From JAVWJP01 sp036638975 (lineage in GTDB: Bacteria; Bacillota; Clostridia; Oscillospirales; Ruminococcaceae), in assembly GCA_036638975.1 (NCBI GenBank), contig JAVWJP010000001.1:186001-250000 (forward strand): a DNA stretch of 64,000 bases. The letters are read 5' to 3'. This document shows, in pieces, positions 50,878 to 60,236 of this stretch; the stretch's first letter is position 1; each line of letters begins with the position of its first letter. The notes beneath the pieces were generated by a model. The model did no database searches, was not told the origin of the DNA, and was given only the letters and a program-made list of their open reading frames with translations. Position numbers and translations under genes: made by a program.

Positions 50878-53670
50878 TTAGTTCAAAGCGGCAGCACAGC
50901 GTTTGCAAAGTGTTGGGTGCTTTGTGCTTTCACCGACAGTTTTACTGTATATCCAACAGCGCTCGCACTTTTCGCCCTCGGCAGGTACAGCGGTAATTTT
51001 AAGCTCTGGCATTTCGCTTGCATTTTCGCCCTCGCTGTCATTTACAACTTCCACCTGTGAAACAATAAGTGCAGTTACAAGGTCGTCCTCAAGGGGCTTT
51101 AAAAAGCCGTAGAGCTCGCCCTCACAGTGCAGTATAACCTTTGCCTCCAGCGATTTTCCTATTTCTTTTGCATTGCGCTTTTGCTCCAGCACTTTATTTA
51201 CGTCATCTCGTATAGTATGAATTTTATCCCACTTAGAAATAAACTCTGTATTTGCTTCTATTTCAAATTTATCCGGCATTTGGTTTAGCATTACCGATGC
51301 CGCCGATGCAGCGCTTCCATGCTTAATATACGCCCATATTTCTTCTGCTGTAAACGGTAAAATAGGCGATATAAGCCTTGTAAGTGCAGTTAAAATATTG
51401 TAAATAACAGTTTGTGCACTGCGGCGTTCTTTGCTTACGGCGTTTTCGCAATAAAGTCTGTCCTTTATAACATCTAAATAAAAATTAGACATATCTATTG
51501 TGCAAAAATTATGCACCGCATGAAAAACAATATGAAAATCAAATTTGTCATAGGCATCTTTTACGGCTTCTGTAAGAGCATTAAGGCGTACCATTGCCCA
51601 TTTGTCAAGCTCCGGCATATCACAAAGCGGCACAGCATCTTTTTCTATGTCAAAATCGTTTATATTGCCTAAAATATACCTTGCAGTGTTGCGAATTTTA
51701 CGATATTGCTCTGAAAGCTGCTTTAATATCTCTTTGGATATTCTTATATCTGCGTGATAATCTGACGAGGCAACCCAAAGACGCAGAATATCCGCACCAT
51801 ATTCTTTTATTATTTCCTCCGGCATTATACCGTTGCCAAGCGACTTTGACTGCTTCTTTCCTTCACCGTCAACTACCCAGCCATGTGTACAAACCGCCTT
51901 GTAAGGGGCAGTACCTTTCCATGCAACTGCTGTAAGCAGCGACGACTGGAACCACCCGCGATATTGGTCTGCACCTTCTAAGTAAAGGTCTGCCGGCCAG
52001 TGAGAGTCATCTCCCCTGTCAGACAAAACAGATGCGTGCGTACAGCCGGAATCAAACCATACGTCCATAATATCTTTTTCTTTGGTGAAGTGTTTTCCAC
52101 CGCAATAAGGGCAGGTAAAGCCCTGCGGAAGTATTTCTTCTGATGTTTTTTTAAACCACGAATCGGACCCCTCGGCTAAGAAGAGAGAGGAAACGGCATT
52201 TATACTTTCATCATTTACTACATATTTACCGCAATCATCACAATAGAAAATCGGAATTGGAACACCCCAAACACGTTGACGCGAAATACACCAGTCGCTT
52301 CTGTCACGCACCATGTTAGAAATGCGACCTTCACCCCATTCGGGTATCCATTTTACATTTTCTATAGCTGACATAGTTTCATCTTTAAAGTTTTCGACAG
52401 AGCAAAACCATTGTTCTGTTGCCCTATATAAAATAGGAGTATGACAACGCCAGCAATGTGGGTATTGGTGAGTTATTTTGACTGTTGCAAACATAGCGCC
52501 GTTTTCTTGTAAATATTTTGCTATTGCTCTGCCTGCATCTGTTGTTGTAAGCCCTTCAAATTGACCGGCATCGGCTGTCATTTTGCCTTCAGCATCAACA
52601 GGTACAATAATCGGGATATTTGGGTAATGGTTTACACATACTTCAAAGTCCTCTACACCGTGCCCCGGGGCAGTGTGTACACAGCCTGTCCCACTTTCAA
52701 GAGTAACATGGTCGCCAACTATTATAGGCGAAGTACGGCTTAAAAATGGGTGCTCATATGTCATGTTTTCAAGCTCTGCACCGCTAAACTTTCCTACGGT
52801 TTCATATTCCTCTATTTTTGCAGCGGACATAGCAGCGGGCGCAAGCTCTGTTGCCATTACATAATATTCTTCTCCGGCTTTTAAAACACTGTATTCATAA
52901 TTTGCACCAAGGCAAATGGCGAGGTTACCGGGTAGCGTCCACGTAGTTGTTGTCCATATGACAAAATAGACCTTAGACGGGTTTATGCCCAAAGCAGCAA
53001 ATTTACCTTTATCATCAGCACATTTAAATTTTACATATATAGAATAACATGGGTCGTCCTCATATTCAATTTCGGCTTCGGCAAGTGCAGTGCCGCAAGT
53101 AGGACACCAGTAGACAGGCTTTAAGCCTTTATATATATATTGTTTTTTTGCCATCTCGCCAAATATTTTAATTTGTTTCGCTTCAAGCTCCGGCTGTAAG
53201 GTTAGATATGGGTGGTCATAATCGCCGATAGAGCCTAAACGTTTAAAAGAATCTCGCTGTAAATCTACGTAGCTAAGCGCAAATTCACGGCAGCCCTCCC
53301 GCAATTCTACAGGGGAAAGCTTGGTCTGGTCACCGCCTATTTTTTTGCGAGCTTTAAGTTCTATAGGTAAACCGTGGGTATCCCACCCGGGAATATAGGG
53401 CGCTTTAAAACCCGACATATTTTTATAGCGGACAATAATATCTTTAAGAACTTTATTTAAAGCTGTGCCCAAATGAATATCTCCGTTTGCATAAGGAGGT
53501 CCGTCATGTAGGACATAAAGTGGTTTTTTTGCATTTTTTTCAATTATTTTGTCATAAAGGCGCATTTCTTCCCATTGTTTTAACAGTTCAGGCTCACGCT
53601 GAGGTAATGCTGCTCTCATTGAAAACTCGGTTTTTGGCAGGTTAATGGTCTTATTGTAATCCTCTGGCAT
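50878..53670 (-). CDS. ileS: Isoleucyl-tRNA synthetase
   Basis: This 930-residue class I enzyme has the HIGH region G-D-I-H-L-G-T-A-L-N-K, a CP1 editing domain (T-T-T-W-T-L-P-G), and a KMSKS-type loop reading K-Q-S-K-S-L-G-N. The C-terminal zinc finger is C-E-R-C-W-I-Y with C-K-R-C. It lies between divIVA and lspA as in other Firmicutes. No T-box is visible before it; divIVA ends 38 bases upstream. Confidence 0.97.
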   Translation of the reverse strand: MPEDYNKTINLPKTEFSMRAALPQREPELLKQWEEMRLYDKIIEKNAKKPLYVLHDGPPYANGDIHLGTALNKVLKDIIVRYKNMSGFKAPYIPGWDTHGLPIELKARKKIGGDQTKLSPVELREGCREFALSYVDLQRDSFKRLGSIGDYDHPYLTLQPELEAKQIKIFGEMAKKQYIYKGLKPVYWCPTCGTALAEAEIEYEDDPCYSIYVKFKCADDKGKFAALGINPSKVYFVIWTTTTWTLPGNLAICLGANYEYSVLKAGEEYYVMATELAPAAMSAAKIEEYETVGKFSGAELENMTYEHPFLSRTSPIIVGDHVTLESGTGCVHTAPGHGVEDFEVCVNHYPNIPIIVPVDAEGKMTADAGQFEGLTTTDAGRAIAKYLQENGAMFATVKITHQYPHCWRCHTPILYRATEQWFCSVENFKDETMSAIENVKWIPEWGEGRISNMVRDRSDWCISRQRVWGVPIPIFYCDDCGKYVVNDESINAVSSLFLAEGSDSWFKKTSEEILPQGFTCPYCGGKHFTKEKDIMDVWFDSGCTHASVLSDRGDDSHWPADLYLEGADQYRGWFQSSLLTAVAWKGTAPYKAVCTHGWVVDGEGKKQSKSLGNGIMPEEIIKEYGADILRLWVASSDYHADIRISKEILKQLSEQYRKIRNTARYILGNINDFDIEKDAVPLCDMPELDKWAMVRLNALTEAVKDAYDKFDFHIVFHAVHNFCTIDMSNFYLDVIKDRLYCENAVSKERRSAQTVIYNILTALTRLISPILPFTAEEIWAYIKHGSAASAASVMLNQMPDKFEIEANTEFISKWDKIHTIRDDVNKVLEQKRNAKEIGKSLEAKVILHCEGELYGFLKPLEDDLVTALIVSQVEVVNDSEGENASEMPELKITAVPAEGEKCERCWIYSKTVGESTKHPTLCKRCAAALN

Positions 53671-53708
53671 TTTTATTTTACGCTCCTTAAATTTTAGTTA
53701 TACGGGGC

Positions 53709-54593
53709 TTATTCACGCTTTAAATCGTAGCCTGCTCCAAATTTCAATGTGCCAAATCTGGACGGCTTTTTTGATACGGAATCTTCTTCAGATTTTTCAT
53801 TTTCTTCACTGAAATCCTCATAATATTCATCGGCATAACGAGATTTTTTCTGCTCTGACATCATAGCAGAAGCATCATTTTCATCTTCGTAGTGAGGTAC
53901 GGGTATAAATTTTCTCGGTTTTTGTACAGCCTGTTCCTTATATGAATCCTCCTGTTTTGAGGCTGAAAGATTTTCATCGTCCTCAAAAATATGCTCAGGC
54001 TCTTCCTGCAATTGTGCAGGCTCTGTAGATACTTGTAAATTTTGCTGCTGCCATTCTTCTTTTTGCGGTATATTTGGTGGCTGCATAGGCGGACGAGCCG
54101 GCTGTTCGGCTTCGCTTTTTGCGGCTTCTTCTTCTTTTTCTTTGTCAGGGTCGTCCGGCAAGCTGCTAATTAGTGCAAGGTGTTGTTTGTAGGTAGCTAT
54201 AAGTTTATTTTTAAAAGCCGCTACATCTTTTTGCAGCTTTATGTAAACCATCTTTTCTTTTTCATTTTTATCAATAGCACCGCTTAAAATTCGCTCGGCT
54301 TTTATGTTAGCGTCACGAAGAATTATCTCGGCTTTATTTTTAGATTCTCGTATAACACTGTCACCAAGCTTTTGTGCACCTAAAAGTGCGGCTCTAAGGC
54401 TTTCTTCATCACTGCGGTATTCCTCTAGCTTTTCGGCTAAAACCTCAAGCTTTTTTAAGAGTACCTTGTTTTGCTCCTCAAGCTCATCATAGCTTTGTGC
54501 AACTTCATTTAAAAAATTATCAACATCATCATTGCGGTAACCGCCTATGGCGGAACGTTCAAACTTACGTGTAAGTATTGTTTGTGAGTTCAT
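53709..54593 (-). CDS. divIVA: DivIVA-domain protein
   Basis: The membrane-curvature-binding N-terminal domain (F-E-R-S-A-I-G-G-Y-R-N-D-D-V-D-N-F-L) is followed by coiled coils (about 25-65 and 75-145). A long acidic Gln/Glu/Pro-rich tail (about 155-280) is larger than in Bacillus. The protein recruits cell-wall and division factors to poles and septum. Genes sepF, ileS and lspA around it are the usual downstream end of the division cluster, though ylmG and ylmH are missing here. Confidence 0.9.
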   Translation of the reverse strand: MNSQTILTRKFERSAIGGYRNDDVDNFLNEVAQSYDELEEQNKVLLKKLEVLAEKLEEYRSDEESLRAALLGAQKLGDSVIRESKNKAEIILRDANIKAERILSGAIDKNEKEKMVYIKLQKDVAAFKNKLIATYKQHLALISSLPDDPDKEKEEEAAKSEAEQPARPPMQPPNIPQKEEWQQQNLQVSTEPAQLQEEPEHIFEDDENLSASKQEDSYKEQAVQKPRKFIPVPHYEDENDASAMMSEQKKSRYADEYYEDFSEENEKSEEDSVSKKPSRFGTLKFGAGYDLKRE

Positions 54594-54725
54594 GGTTTTT
54601 TATTGCCCCCCTGAATATATTTTATTACGATAATTTATATTTGTTTTTAAATAACCCTCAATGTCCGGTACTTAATAAAAGCACCGGACAAGTTTAATTG
54701 ACAAATATTTTATAAATAATAACCA

Positions 54726-55193
54726 TTAGAAGTAAACCCCGTTGTTTTCAAGTTCGTCAAGCAAATCTCCCATAATATCAACATTATAAGGCGTAATAAT
54801 ATAAGTACTGTTTGCAACACGCTTTATCTGTCCATTATTGGCATATGCAACTCCGCTTAAAAAATCTATAAGACGACGAGAAACATCTTTGCCTGTAGAC
54901 TCTAAATTAAGCACAACCGTACGTTTTTCATTAAGATGGTCTGCAACAGAACTTGCATCTTCAAAACGTTCCGGCTTGACAAGCACCACCTGTAGCTGCG
55001 TTGTTGCGTGTATATTTACTACTTTATTATTACGCTTTGGCACATCTGCTGCATAGCCTGCGTCCGGCTGCTGCGGTGCAGGTGTTGACTTATAAGCCTC
55101 ATTGTTTGGACCTACCTCATATTCATCTTCTTCATAATCATAATCTTCCTCAGGAAACCCCATGAAGTCTTTAAACTTGTCCATAAGTCCCAT
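54726..55193 (-). CDS. sepF: Cell division protein SepF
   Basis: The protein has an N-terminal amphipathic membrane-binding helix (M-G-L-M-D-K-F-K-D-F-M-G), an acidic linker, and the SepF domain (about 70-150) with V-V-L-N-L-E-S-T and R-R-L-I-D-F-L-S-G. SepF rings tether FtsZ to the membrane. It starts six bases after the yggS stop. The 132 bases to divIVA hold no terminator. Confidence 0.94.
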   Translation of the reverse strand: MGLMDKFKDFMGFPEEDYDYEEDEYEVGPNNEAYKSTPAPQQPDAGYAADVPKRNNKVVNIHATTQLQVVLVKPERFEDASSVADHLNEKRTVVLNLESTGKDVSRRLIDFLSGVAYANNGQIKRVANSTYIITPYNVDIMGDLLDELENNGVYF

Positions 55194-55199
55194 AAAGCA

Positions 55200-55925
55200 T
55201 TAATCCTCCAGTTTTTTTCTTGACCCAAACACCGCGGTTCCTAACCTTATAAGATTTGCCCCGCATATGATAGCATCATAGTAGTCCCCCGACATTCCCA
55301 TTGAAAGAGTATCCATATAGATATTATCCATTTTTTTTCCTCTAATGTCAAGAAAGTCTTTGTATAAAGTGTTAAAATATCGCTTTAACATATCTCTGTC
55401 AGTACAAATAGGCGGAACAGTCATTAAGCCGTGGACTGAAACATGGCTAAGTTTTGCTATTTCTTCAAGTATTTGCAGAAGATTCTCTGGGTAAACTCCG
55501 CTTTTACTTTCTTCCCTGCCAATATTAACTTCTACTAAGATATCCATTGTTTTATTAAGTTTTTTGCATTGCCTATTTATTTCTTCTGCAAGCCTAATAC
55601 TGTCAACCGATTGTATTCTATCCACTTTGTCTACAATATATTTTACTTTGTTCACCTGTAAATGCCCGATAAATTCAATTTTAGCTGATTTGCTGTAGCC
55701 AAAAAATTTTTCGGTAAGCTCTTGAACTCGGTTTTCGCCTATATTTGTTATTCCGGCAGCTATAGCCTTGTTAATAATATCGGTATTTTGCGTTTTTGTA
55801 GCAGCTAAAACAGTTATTTCCTCAAAGCTTCTGCCGCTTTTTAAAGCCGCCTCACGCACTTTATCAAATATATTTTTTATATTTTCTTCAATAGCATCAG
55901 TTTTGTTGCTGTGCCGGTTTTCCAT
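55200..55925 (-). CDS. YggS/YlmE-family PLP-binding protein
   Basis: This 241-residue single-domain barrel has the PLP lysine in V-L-A-A-T-K-T-Q. It also has G-E-N-R-V-Q-E, F-I-G-H-L-Q-V-N-K and the phosphate-binding end S-M-G-M-S-G-D-Y with R-L-G-T-A-V-F-G. It takes part in PLP homeostasis and lies before sepF, as in most Firmicutes. Its start overlaps the HlyD-like gene by about 29 bases. Confidence 0.93.
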   Translation of the reverse strand: MENRHSNKTDAIEENIKNIFDKVREAALKSGRSFEEITVLAATKTQNTDIINKAIAAGITNIGENRVQELTEKFFGYSKSAKIEFIGHLQVNKVKYIVDKVDRIQSVDSIRLAEEINRQCKKLNKTMDILVEVNIGREESKSGVYPENLLQILEEIAKLSHVSVHGLMTVPPICTDRDMLKRYFNTLYKDFLDIRGKKMDNIYMDTLSMGMSGDYYDAIICGANLIRLGTAVFGSRKKLED

Positions 55926-57120
55926 CTTGCAAATCAGTTCCTTTCACAACAATATCATCAAACCACTGAACTTGATCTTCATTATCTTCATTTATAGCGC
56001 TTAGCAAATAACCTGTTCCCTCATAAATAATATCCAGCGTTTTAAAGCGAAGCTCACTGCCTGTATTTACGTACACACCACGTTGATTATCCACAAAGCG
56101 CACTGCCTGGCTTGGTATTTTAAGCCCTGTATAAACGTTAAAATTAAGCTGAACCGTGGGGTTTCGTAACCGTGTAAGCTGTGGGCACATATAATTGCAC
56201 TCCATTATAACGACGGCATCGCCTTTTTCCGCACGATGAATATCTGTTATAATAGCGGGTACATCATTATAGGACACTATACCAAAATCTATACTCAGTG
56301 TTTCCCCTACTTTTAATTTTTCTGCTTCGTCAGGAGAAAGCGGCACCATAAAGCACCAAGCCTTTTGCTTTATAATTTTGCCCAGTATTGTGCTGTCTTG
56401 TTCGTATGTGTTGTTCAAAAATTCGTTTAATTCATCAGCGGTAATTTGATTTGCTATGTCTGTGGTAAAAGTGCTCTCCATGTTATCGACATAACTTGAA
56501 AAATAACCAACCTCTTTAGACTTTACCATTTCTGACGAACCTAAAACGGTGCTTTCCAACTGCAATTTTTCTGTTTCAAGCATAGCTATTTTCTCATCAA
56601 AGTTATCTACCGCACCGGTTGCAAGCTGCCGTTTATTTAGGTTTGTAACAAGCCCTGCTTTTTCCGCCGAAATATCAAGTACATCACGTGTTTCACTTGT
56701 TTTTATAACAGCATATAAGCTTTCGTTTATTTCTTTTGAGATTGCTTCAGAATTAAGATAGTAGTTATTGCCGGGGTTTTGTATACTTTTAAGTTGTATA
56801 ATTTGGTCCTCAAGCGCCTTTACACGACGTTTGTCGGTAATACCCTGTGCATCTGCATAAATCTCGGCAAGAGGCGAGCCATATGTAACCTTAGAACCGT
56901 CATCAGTTAAGTATGCCACAACTCCCTCTGTTTTTTCTTGTAATGGTGTTTCGTCGCGCACAATAAGCCCCTTTACGCGTTTTGTGTCCTGTACGGTATA
57001 TCCCAAAACGGTTTCGGTTTTAATCGGCGTATAGTAGTAACGATATCCTTGATATCCAACATATATCAATAAGAAAAACGAGAGTAAAGCTGTTAATATC
57101 TTGCCGGACAAGGTTTCCAT
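55897..57120 (-). CDS. HlyD-like membrane-anchored adaptor protein
   Basis: The 407-residue protein has one N-terminal membrane segment (about 8-25), a lipoyl-like half (V-K-G-L-I-V-R-D-E, G-V-V-A-Y-L-T-D-D-G), a helical hairpin region (about 100-215) and a C-terminal beta domain ending in G-L-K-I-P-S-Q-A-V. Clostridial genomes often have this gene before yggS-sepF. No transporter is adjacent, so a role in division or envelope organisation is possible but unproven. It starts three bases after the hfq stop. Confidence 0.8.
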   Translation of the reverse strand: METLSGKILTALLSFFLLIYVGYQGYRYYYTPIKTETVLGYTVQDTKRVKGLIVRDETPLQEKTEGVVAYLTDDGSKVTYGSPLAEIYADAQGITDKRRVKALEDQIIQLKSIQNPGNNYYLNSEAISKEINESLYAVIKTSETRDVLDISAEKAGLVTNLNKRQLATGAVDNFDEKIAMLETEKLQLESTVLGSSEMVKSKEVGYFSSYVDNMESTFTTDIANQITADELNEFLNNTYEQDSTILGKIIKQKAWCFMVPLSPDEAEKLKVGETLSIDFGIVSYNDVPAIITDIHRAEKGDAVVIMECNYMCPQLTRLRNPTVQLNFNVYTGLKIPSQAVRFVDNQRGVYVNTGSELRFKTLDIIYEGTGYLLSAINEDNEDQVQWFDDIVVKGTDLQDGKPAQQQN

Positions 57121-57123
57121 TTT

Positions 57124-57354
57124 TTATTCCTCCGGAGCAGTCATATCAATAACACGAGCAGGCGCTATTGTCGATATTGCGTGTTTATATACAAGGTGCT
57201 GTTTGTCGTCACACGCAAGTATAACAGTAAAGTTGTCAAACCCGATAACTGTACCTTTAAGCTGAAAACCATTTGTCATATAAACTGTAAGCGGAGTTTT
57301 TTGTTTACGCGCCTCATTTAAGAAAATATCCTGCAACACTATATTTTTGTTCAT
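57124..57354 (-). CDS. hfq: RNA chaperone Hfq
   Basis: This 76-residue Sm-like protein has Q-D-I-F-L-N-E-A-R-K, the Sm1 segment G-F-Q-L-K-G-T-V-I-G-F-D-N-F-T-V and the Sm2 motif variant Y-K-H-A-I-S-T-I. It has a short C-terminal end. It forms hexamers that help small RNAs pair with mRNAs. The GGAGG ribosome site lies just after the miaA stop; the miaA-hfq order is conserved widely. Confidence 0.97.
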   Translation of the reverse strand: MNKNIVLQDIFLNEARKQKTPLTVYMTNGFQLKGTVIGFDNFTVILACDDKQHLVYKHAISTIAPARVIDMTAPEE

Positions 57355-57355
57355 T

Positions 57356-58312
57356 TTATATTCCTCCTGTATTTTTATTAATAAGCTTTAAAGCTTCTTG
57401 TAAAATCAAATCATTGTCCTCAAATTCATCGGCATATATCCAGTTAATCCGTTCGTCACGCCTAAACCATGTTAGCTGTCGCTTTGCATATTTACGAGTT
57501 TCTTGTTTTACACAGTCAACAGCTTCCTGCAAGCTGCATTTGCCATTTAAGTAGTCAAAAAACTCTTTATATCCTATAGCCTGTACAGACGTCTTTGAGT
57601 AGCCCATTTTAATTAACTCACGAACTTCATCTACAAGCCCTAAGCTTATCATTGCGTCTACCCTTGCGTCAATTCGTGCATAAAGTGTTTCTCTGTTTTT
57701 AAAGTTCAGCCCTAACATACAAAGCTTATACGGGCTCTCTCGCAGACGTGAAAGCCGCTTATGCTCTGTCATGGTAGTACCGGTAAGCTTGTATATTTCT
57801 ATACCTCGCAGTACTCTACCGCTGTTATTCGGGTGCAATGTCTTTGCCAATATAGGGTCAATTTCATTTAACATATTCAACATAAATTCGTTACCTTGCT
57901 CGTCCGAGATTGCCTTTAATTCGGCACGAAGCTTAGTGTTTGAGGGGCTTTCGCTAAAAATAATGTTGTCGGCAACAGAGCTTATGTAAAGCCCTGTGCC
58001 ACCTGTCAAAATCGGTAACTTGTTTTGTTTGGTTACTTCGTTAATTTTTTGCCGAGCCAGCTTTACATAGTCAGCAACGGTAAAAAGCTTGTCCGGCGGT
58101 ATAAAATCTATTAAATGATGTGGTATTCCGCACATTTCTGCGGCAGTAGGTTTAGCTGTACCAATATTCATATATTTATATATCTGCATGGAATCTGCTG
58201 AAATAATTTCTCCTGAAAGCTTTTGCGCAAGCTTTACCGCAAGCGAACTTTTGCCGGAGGCGGTAGGGCCAACTACACAGACAAGCGGCGTTTTGTTTAG
58301 CTGTTCGTCCAA
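57356..58312 (-). CDS. miaA: tRNA dimethylallyltransferase
   Basis: This enzyme adds a dimethylallyl group to A37 of tRNAs reading UNN codons. It has the P-loop G-P-T-A-S-G-K-S-S, D-S-M-Q-I-Y, P-H-H-L-I-D and G-G-T-G-L-Y-I. TTG 58312 lies five bases after GAGGGTG and eleven bases beyond the mutL stop. The frame open to 58387 lies within mutL and is not needed. Length is 318 residues, normal. Its product is the substrate of MiaB, encoded at the right end of the window. Confidence 0.94.
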   Translation of the reverse strand: MDEQLNKTPLVCVVGPTASGKSSLAVKLAQKLSGEIISADSMQIYKYMNIGTAKPTAAEMCGIPHHLIDFIPPDKLFTVADYVKLARQKINEVTKQNKLPILTGGTGLYISSVADNIIFSESPSNTKLRAELKAISDEQGNEFMLNMLNEIDPILAKTLHPNNSGRVLRGIEIYKLTGTTMTEHKRLSRLRESPYKLCMLGLNFKNRETLYARIDARVDAMISLGLVDEVRELIKMGYSKTSVQAIGYKEFFDYLNGKCSLQEAVDCVKQETRKYAKRQLTWFRRDERINWIYADEFEDNDLILQEALKLINKNTGGI

Positions 58313-58322
58313 TTTTTCACCC

Positions 58323-60218
58323 TCATACTCTGCCAAATTGTTTTTCAAGCTCATAGCGTGACATTGTAACGCAAACGGGTCTGCCATGCGGGCAATGTTG
58401 TACGCTTGGGTCGTCCTCTAAAAGCCTTATTATCTCAGAAAGCTCCGGCTCGAAGCTTTTGTTCCCGCCTTTTATGGCACTGCGGCACGCAACAGAGTGA
58501 TAAAGATTTTCTAAGCGCTGAGGTGTAATGTCATGCTTATATGCCTTAATATTTTCGCAAATTTCACTTATCGCCGAGGTAATATCTTCATCTTTAAGCC
58601 ACATAGGTGCTGTCCGCACAAGTAAAGTACCGTCAAAATCTTCTGCTTCAAAACCGCAGCGTGCTAAAACAGAAAGATTTTCAAGTGCAACTTCGTGTTC
58701 TTCGCGCGAAAGCACTATGTTTTTTGGCATAAGCAGGGCTTGACTAAACTGCGACACTTGCTCGTTTTTTATGCGGTTAAATATAATGCGTTCGTGTGCC
58801 GCGTGCTTGTCGACAATAATAAGTTTGTTATCATTTTGCAGTAAAATATATGTAGAAAACGCTTCTCCTATAAATTTTGCATTGGCAAGCTCAGAGGCTT
58901 TACACGTTTTTTGCTTTTGCTTTTGCTCTTTATCTGCATTGTAGTTGGTATATGATAATGCAGCCTTTAATGTTTTGTTTTCTTCTTTAAGCGGTGCTAA
59001 AGTTTTATATTTTGTAAATAAATCGTTATCATCTTTTAAGCGAAGCGGAGCTACGTTATTAATATTAGCACTGCTTTGTTCAAAAAAAGCACTGTTTTTG
59101 GCGAATTGTGTTTTTTGCGCTTCATTTGAGAATGTGCTGCGAAACTCGGCGGCACTTATATGCTGCTGTGTAAACTGCGGCTGTGCCGCGTAGCTTTGCG
59201 GTGCCGGCTTATAATTTATTTGTGGGGCCTGCTGTGCTGTAATCGCATTCTTTACTCCAAAATATACTAAATCGAAAATAGCTTTTTCATTCTCAAAACG
59301 CACCTCTATTTTTGCAGGGTGAACATTTACATCTACAGTGTTTGGCGGAATATTGAGGTTTAAAACACAGGCGGGGAATCTGCCTATCATTATTGCGCCC
59401 TTATAAGCTTCTTCTAAAGCGGCGGCACAAGTACGGCTTTTTACAAAGCGCCCGTTTATAAAAAAACTTTGCATTGTACGGTTGGCTCTGCTGCTTTCAG
59501 GCTTTGAGGTCAAGCCGTCTATAGAAAGCCCTGCGCTTTTATAATTTACCTCGGTAAGCCCTGCGGTAAATTCTTTGCCGTAAACAGCATATACAGCCGA
59601 AAGTAAGCGCGAATCTCCCGGAGTATTAAGCTTTAATTCACCATCTCGTAAAAGCTTAAAAGAAATATCGGGGTGCGAAACCGCAAGCTTGTCCATTACA
59701 GATGCAACTGCATTTGCCTCGGAAATATCTTTTTTTATAAATTTTAGGCGTGCCGGTGTGTTATAAAATAAATCCCTTACTATTATAGTGGTGCCCTTGG
59801 GACAACCGGCGGGTAAGACCTCTTGTCCTACAGAGCCTTCTGTAATGTACCGTGTACCTTCGGCTTCGTCGTCGCGGCGCGTTAAAAGCTCTACACGTGA
59901 AACCGATGCCACAGAAGAAAGCGCCTCACCTCTAAACCCCATTGTAGTTATACATTCTAAGTCGCTTTCATTTTTAATTTTGCTTGTTGCGTGGCTTAAA
60001 AAAGCACTTTCAACGTCGTCGCGGTAAATCCCGCTGCCATTGTCTGTTACACGTAAAAAAGTCATTCCGCCATTTTTTATTTCAACGGTTATTGCAGAAG
60101 CACCTGCATCTAAAGAGTTTTCTACAAGCTCTTTTACTATAGATGCAGGTCGCTCAACTACCTCTCCGGCAGCTATAAGCTCTGCTAAGTGCGTCTGTAG
60201 CTTATTTATGATGCCCAA
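58323..60218 (-). CDS. mutL: DNA mismatch repair protein MutL
   Basis: The GHKL ATPase N-terminus has E-L-V-E-N-S-L-D-A-G-A, D-N-G-S-G-I and G-F-R-G-E-A-L-S-S. The C-terminal endonuclease domain has A-C-R-S-A-I-K-G-G and C-P-H-G-R-P. The metal-binding motif normally D-Q-H-A-x-x-E-x-x-x-x-E reads D-K-H-A-A-H-E-R-I-I-F-N, so the last Glu is Asn. Length is 631 residues. The start lies 18 bases after the mutS stop, in the standard mutS-mutL pair. Confidence 0.95.
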   Translation of the reverse strand: MGIINKLQTHLAELIAAGEVVERPASIVKELVENSLDAGASAITVEIKNGGMTFLRVTDNGSGIYRDDVESAFLSHATSKIKNESDLECITTMGFRGEALSSVASVSRVELLTRRDDEAEGTRYITEGSVGQEVLPAGCPKGTTIIVRDLFYNTPARLKFIKKDISEANAVASVMDKLAVSHPDISFKLLRDGELKLNTPGDSRLLSAVYAVYGKEFTAGLTEVNYKSAGLSIDGLTSKPESSRANRTMQSFFINGRFVKSRTCAAALEEAYKGAIMIGRFPACVLNLNIPPNTVDVNVHPAKIEVRFENEKAIFDLVYFGVKNAITAQQAPQINYKPAPQSYAAQPQFTQQHISAAEFRSTFSNEAQKTQFAKNSAFFEQSSANINNVAPLRLKDDNDLFTKYKTLAPLKEENKTLKAALSYTNYNADKEQKQKQKTCKASELANAKFIGEAFSTYILLQNDNKLIIVDKHAAHERIIFNRIKNEQVSQFSQALLMPKNIVLSREEHEVALENLSVLARCGFEAEDFDGTLLVRTAPMWLKDEDITSAISEICENIKAYKHDITPQRLENLYHSVACRSAIKGGNKSFEPELSEIIRLLEDDPSVQHCPHGRPVCVTMSRYELEKQFGRV

Positions 60219-60236
60219 TGTGCACTCACCTCTCGC

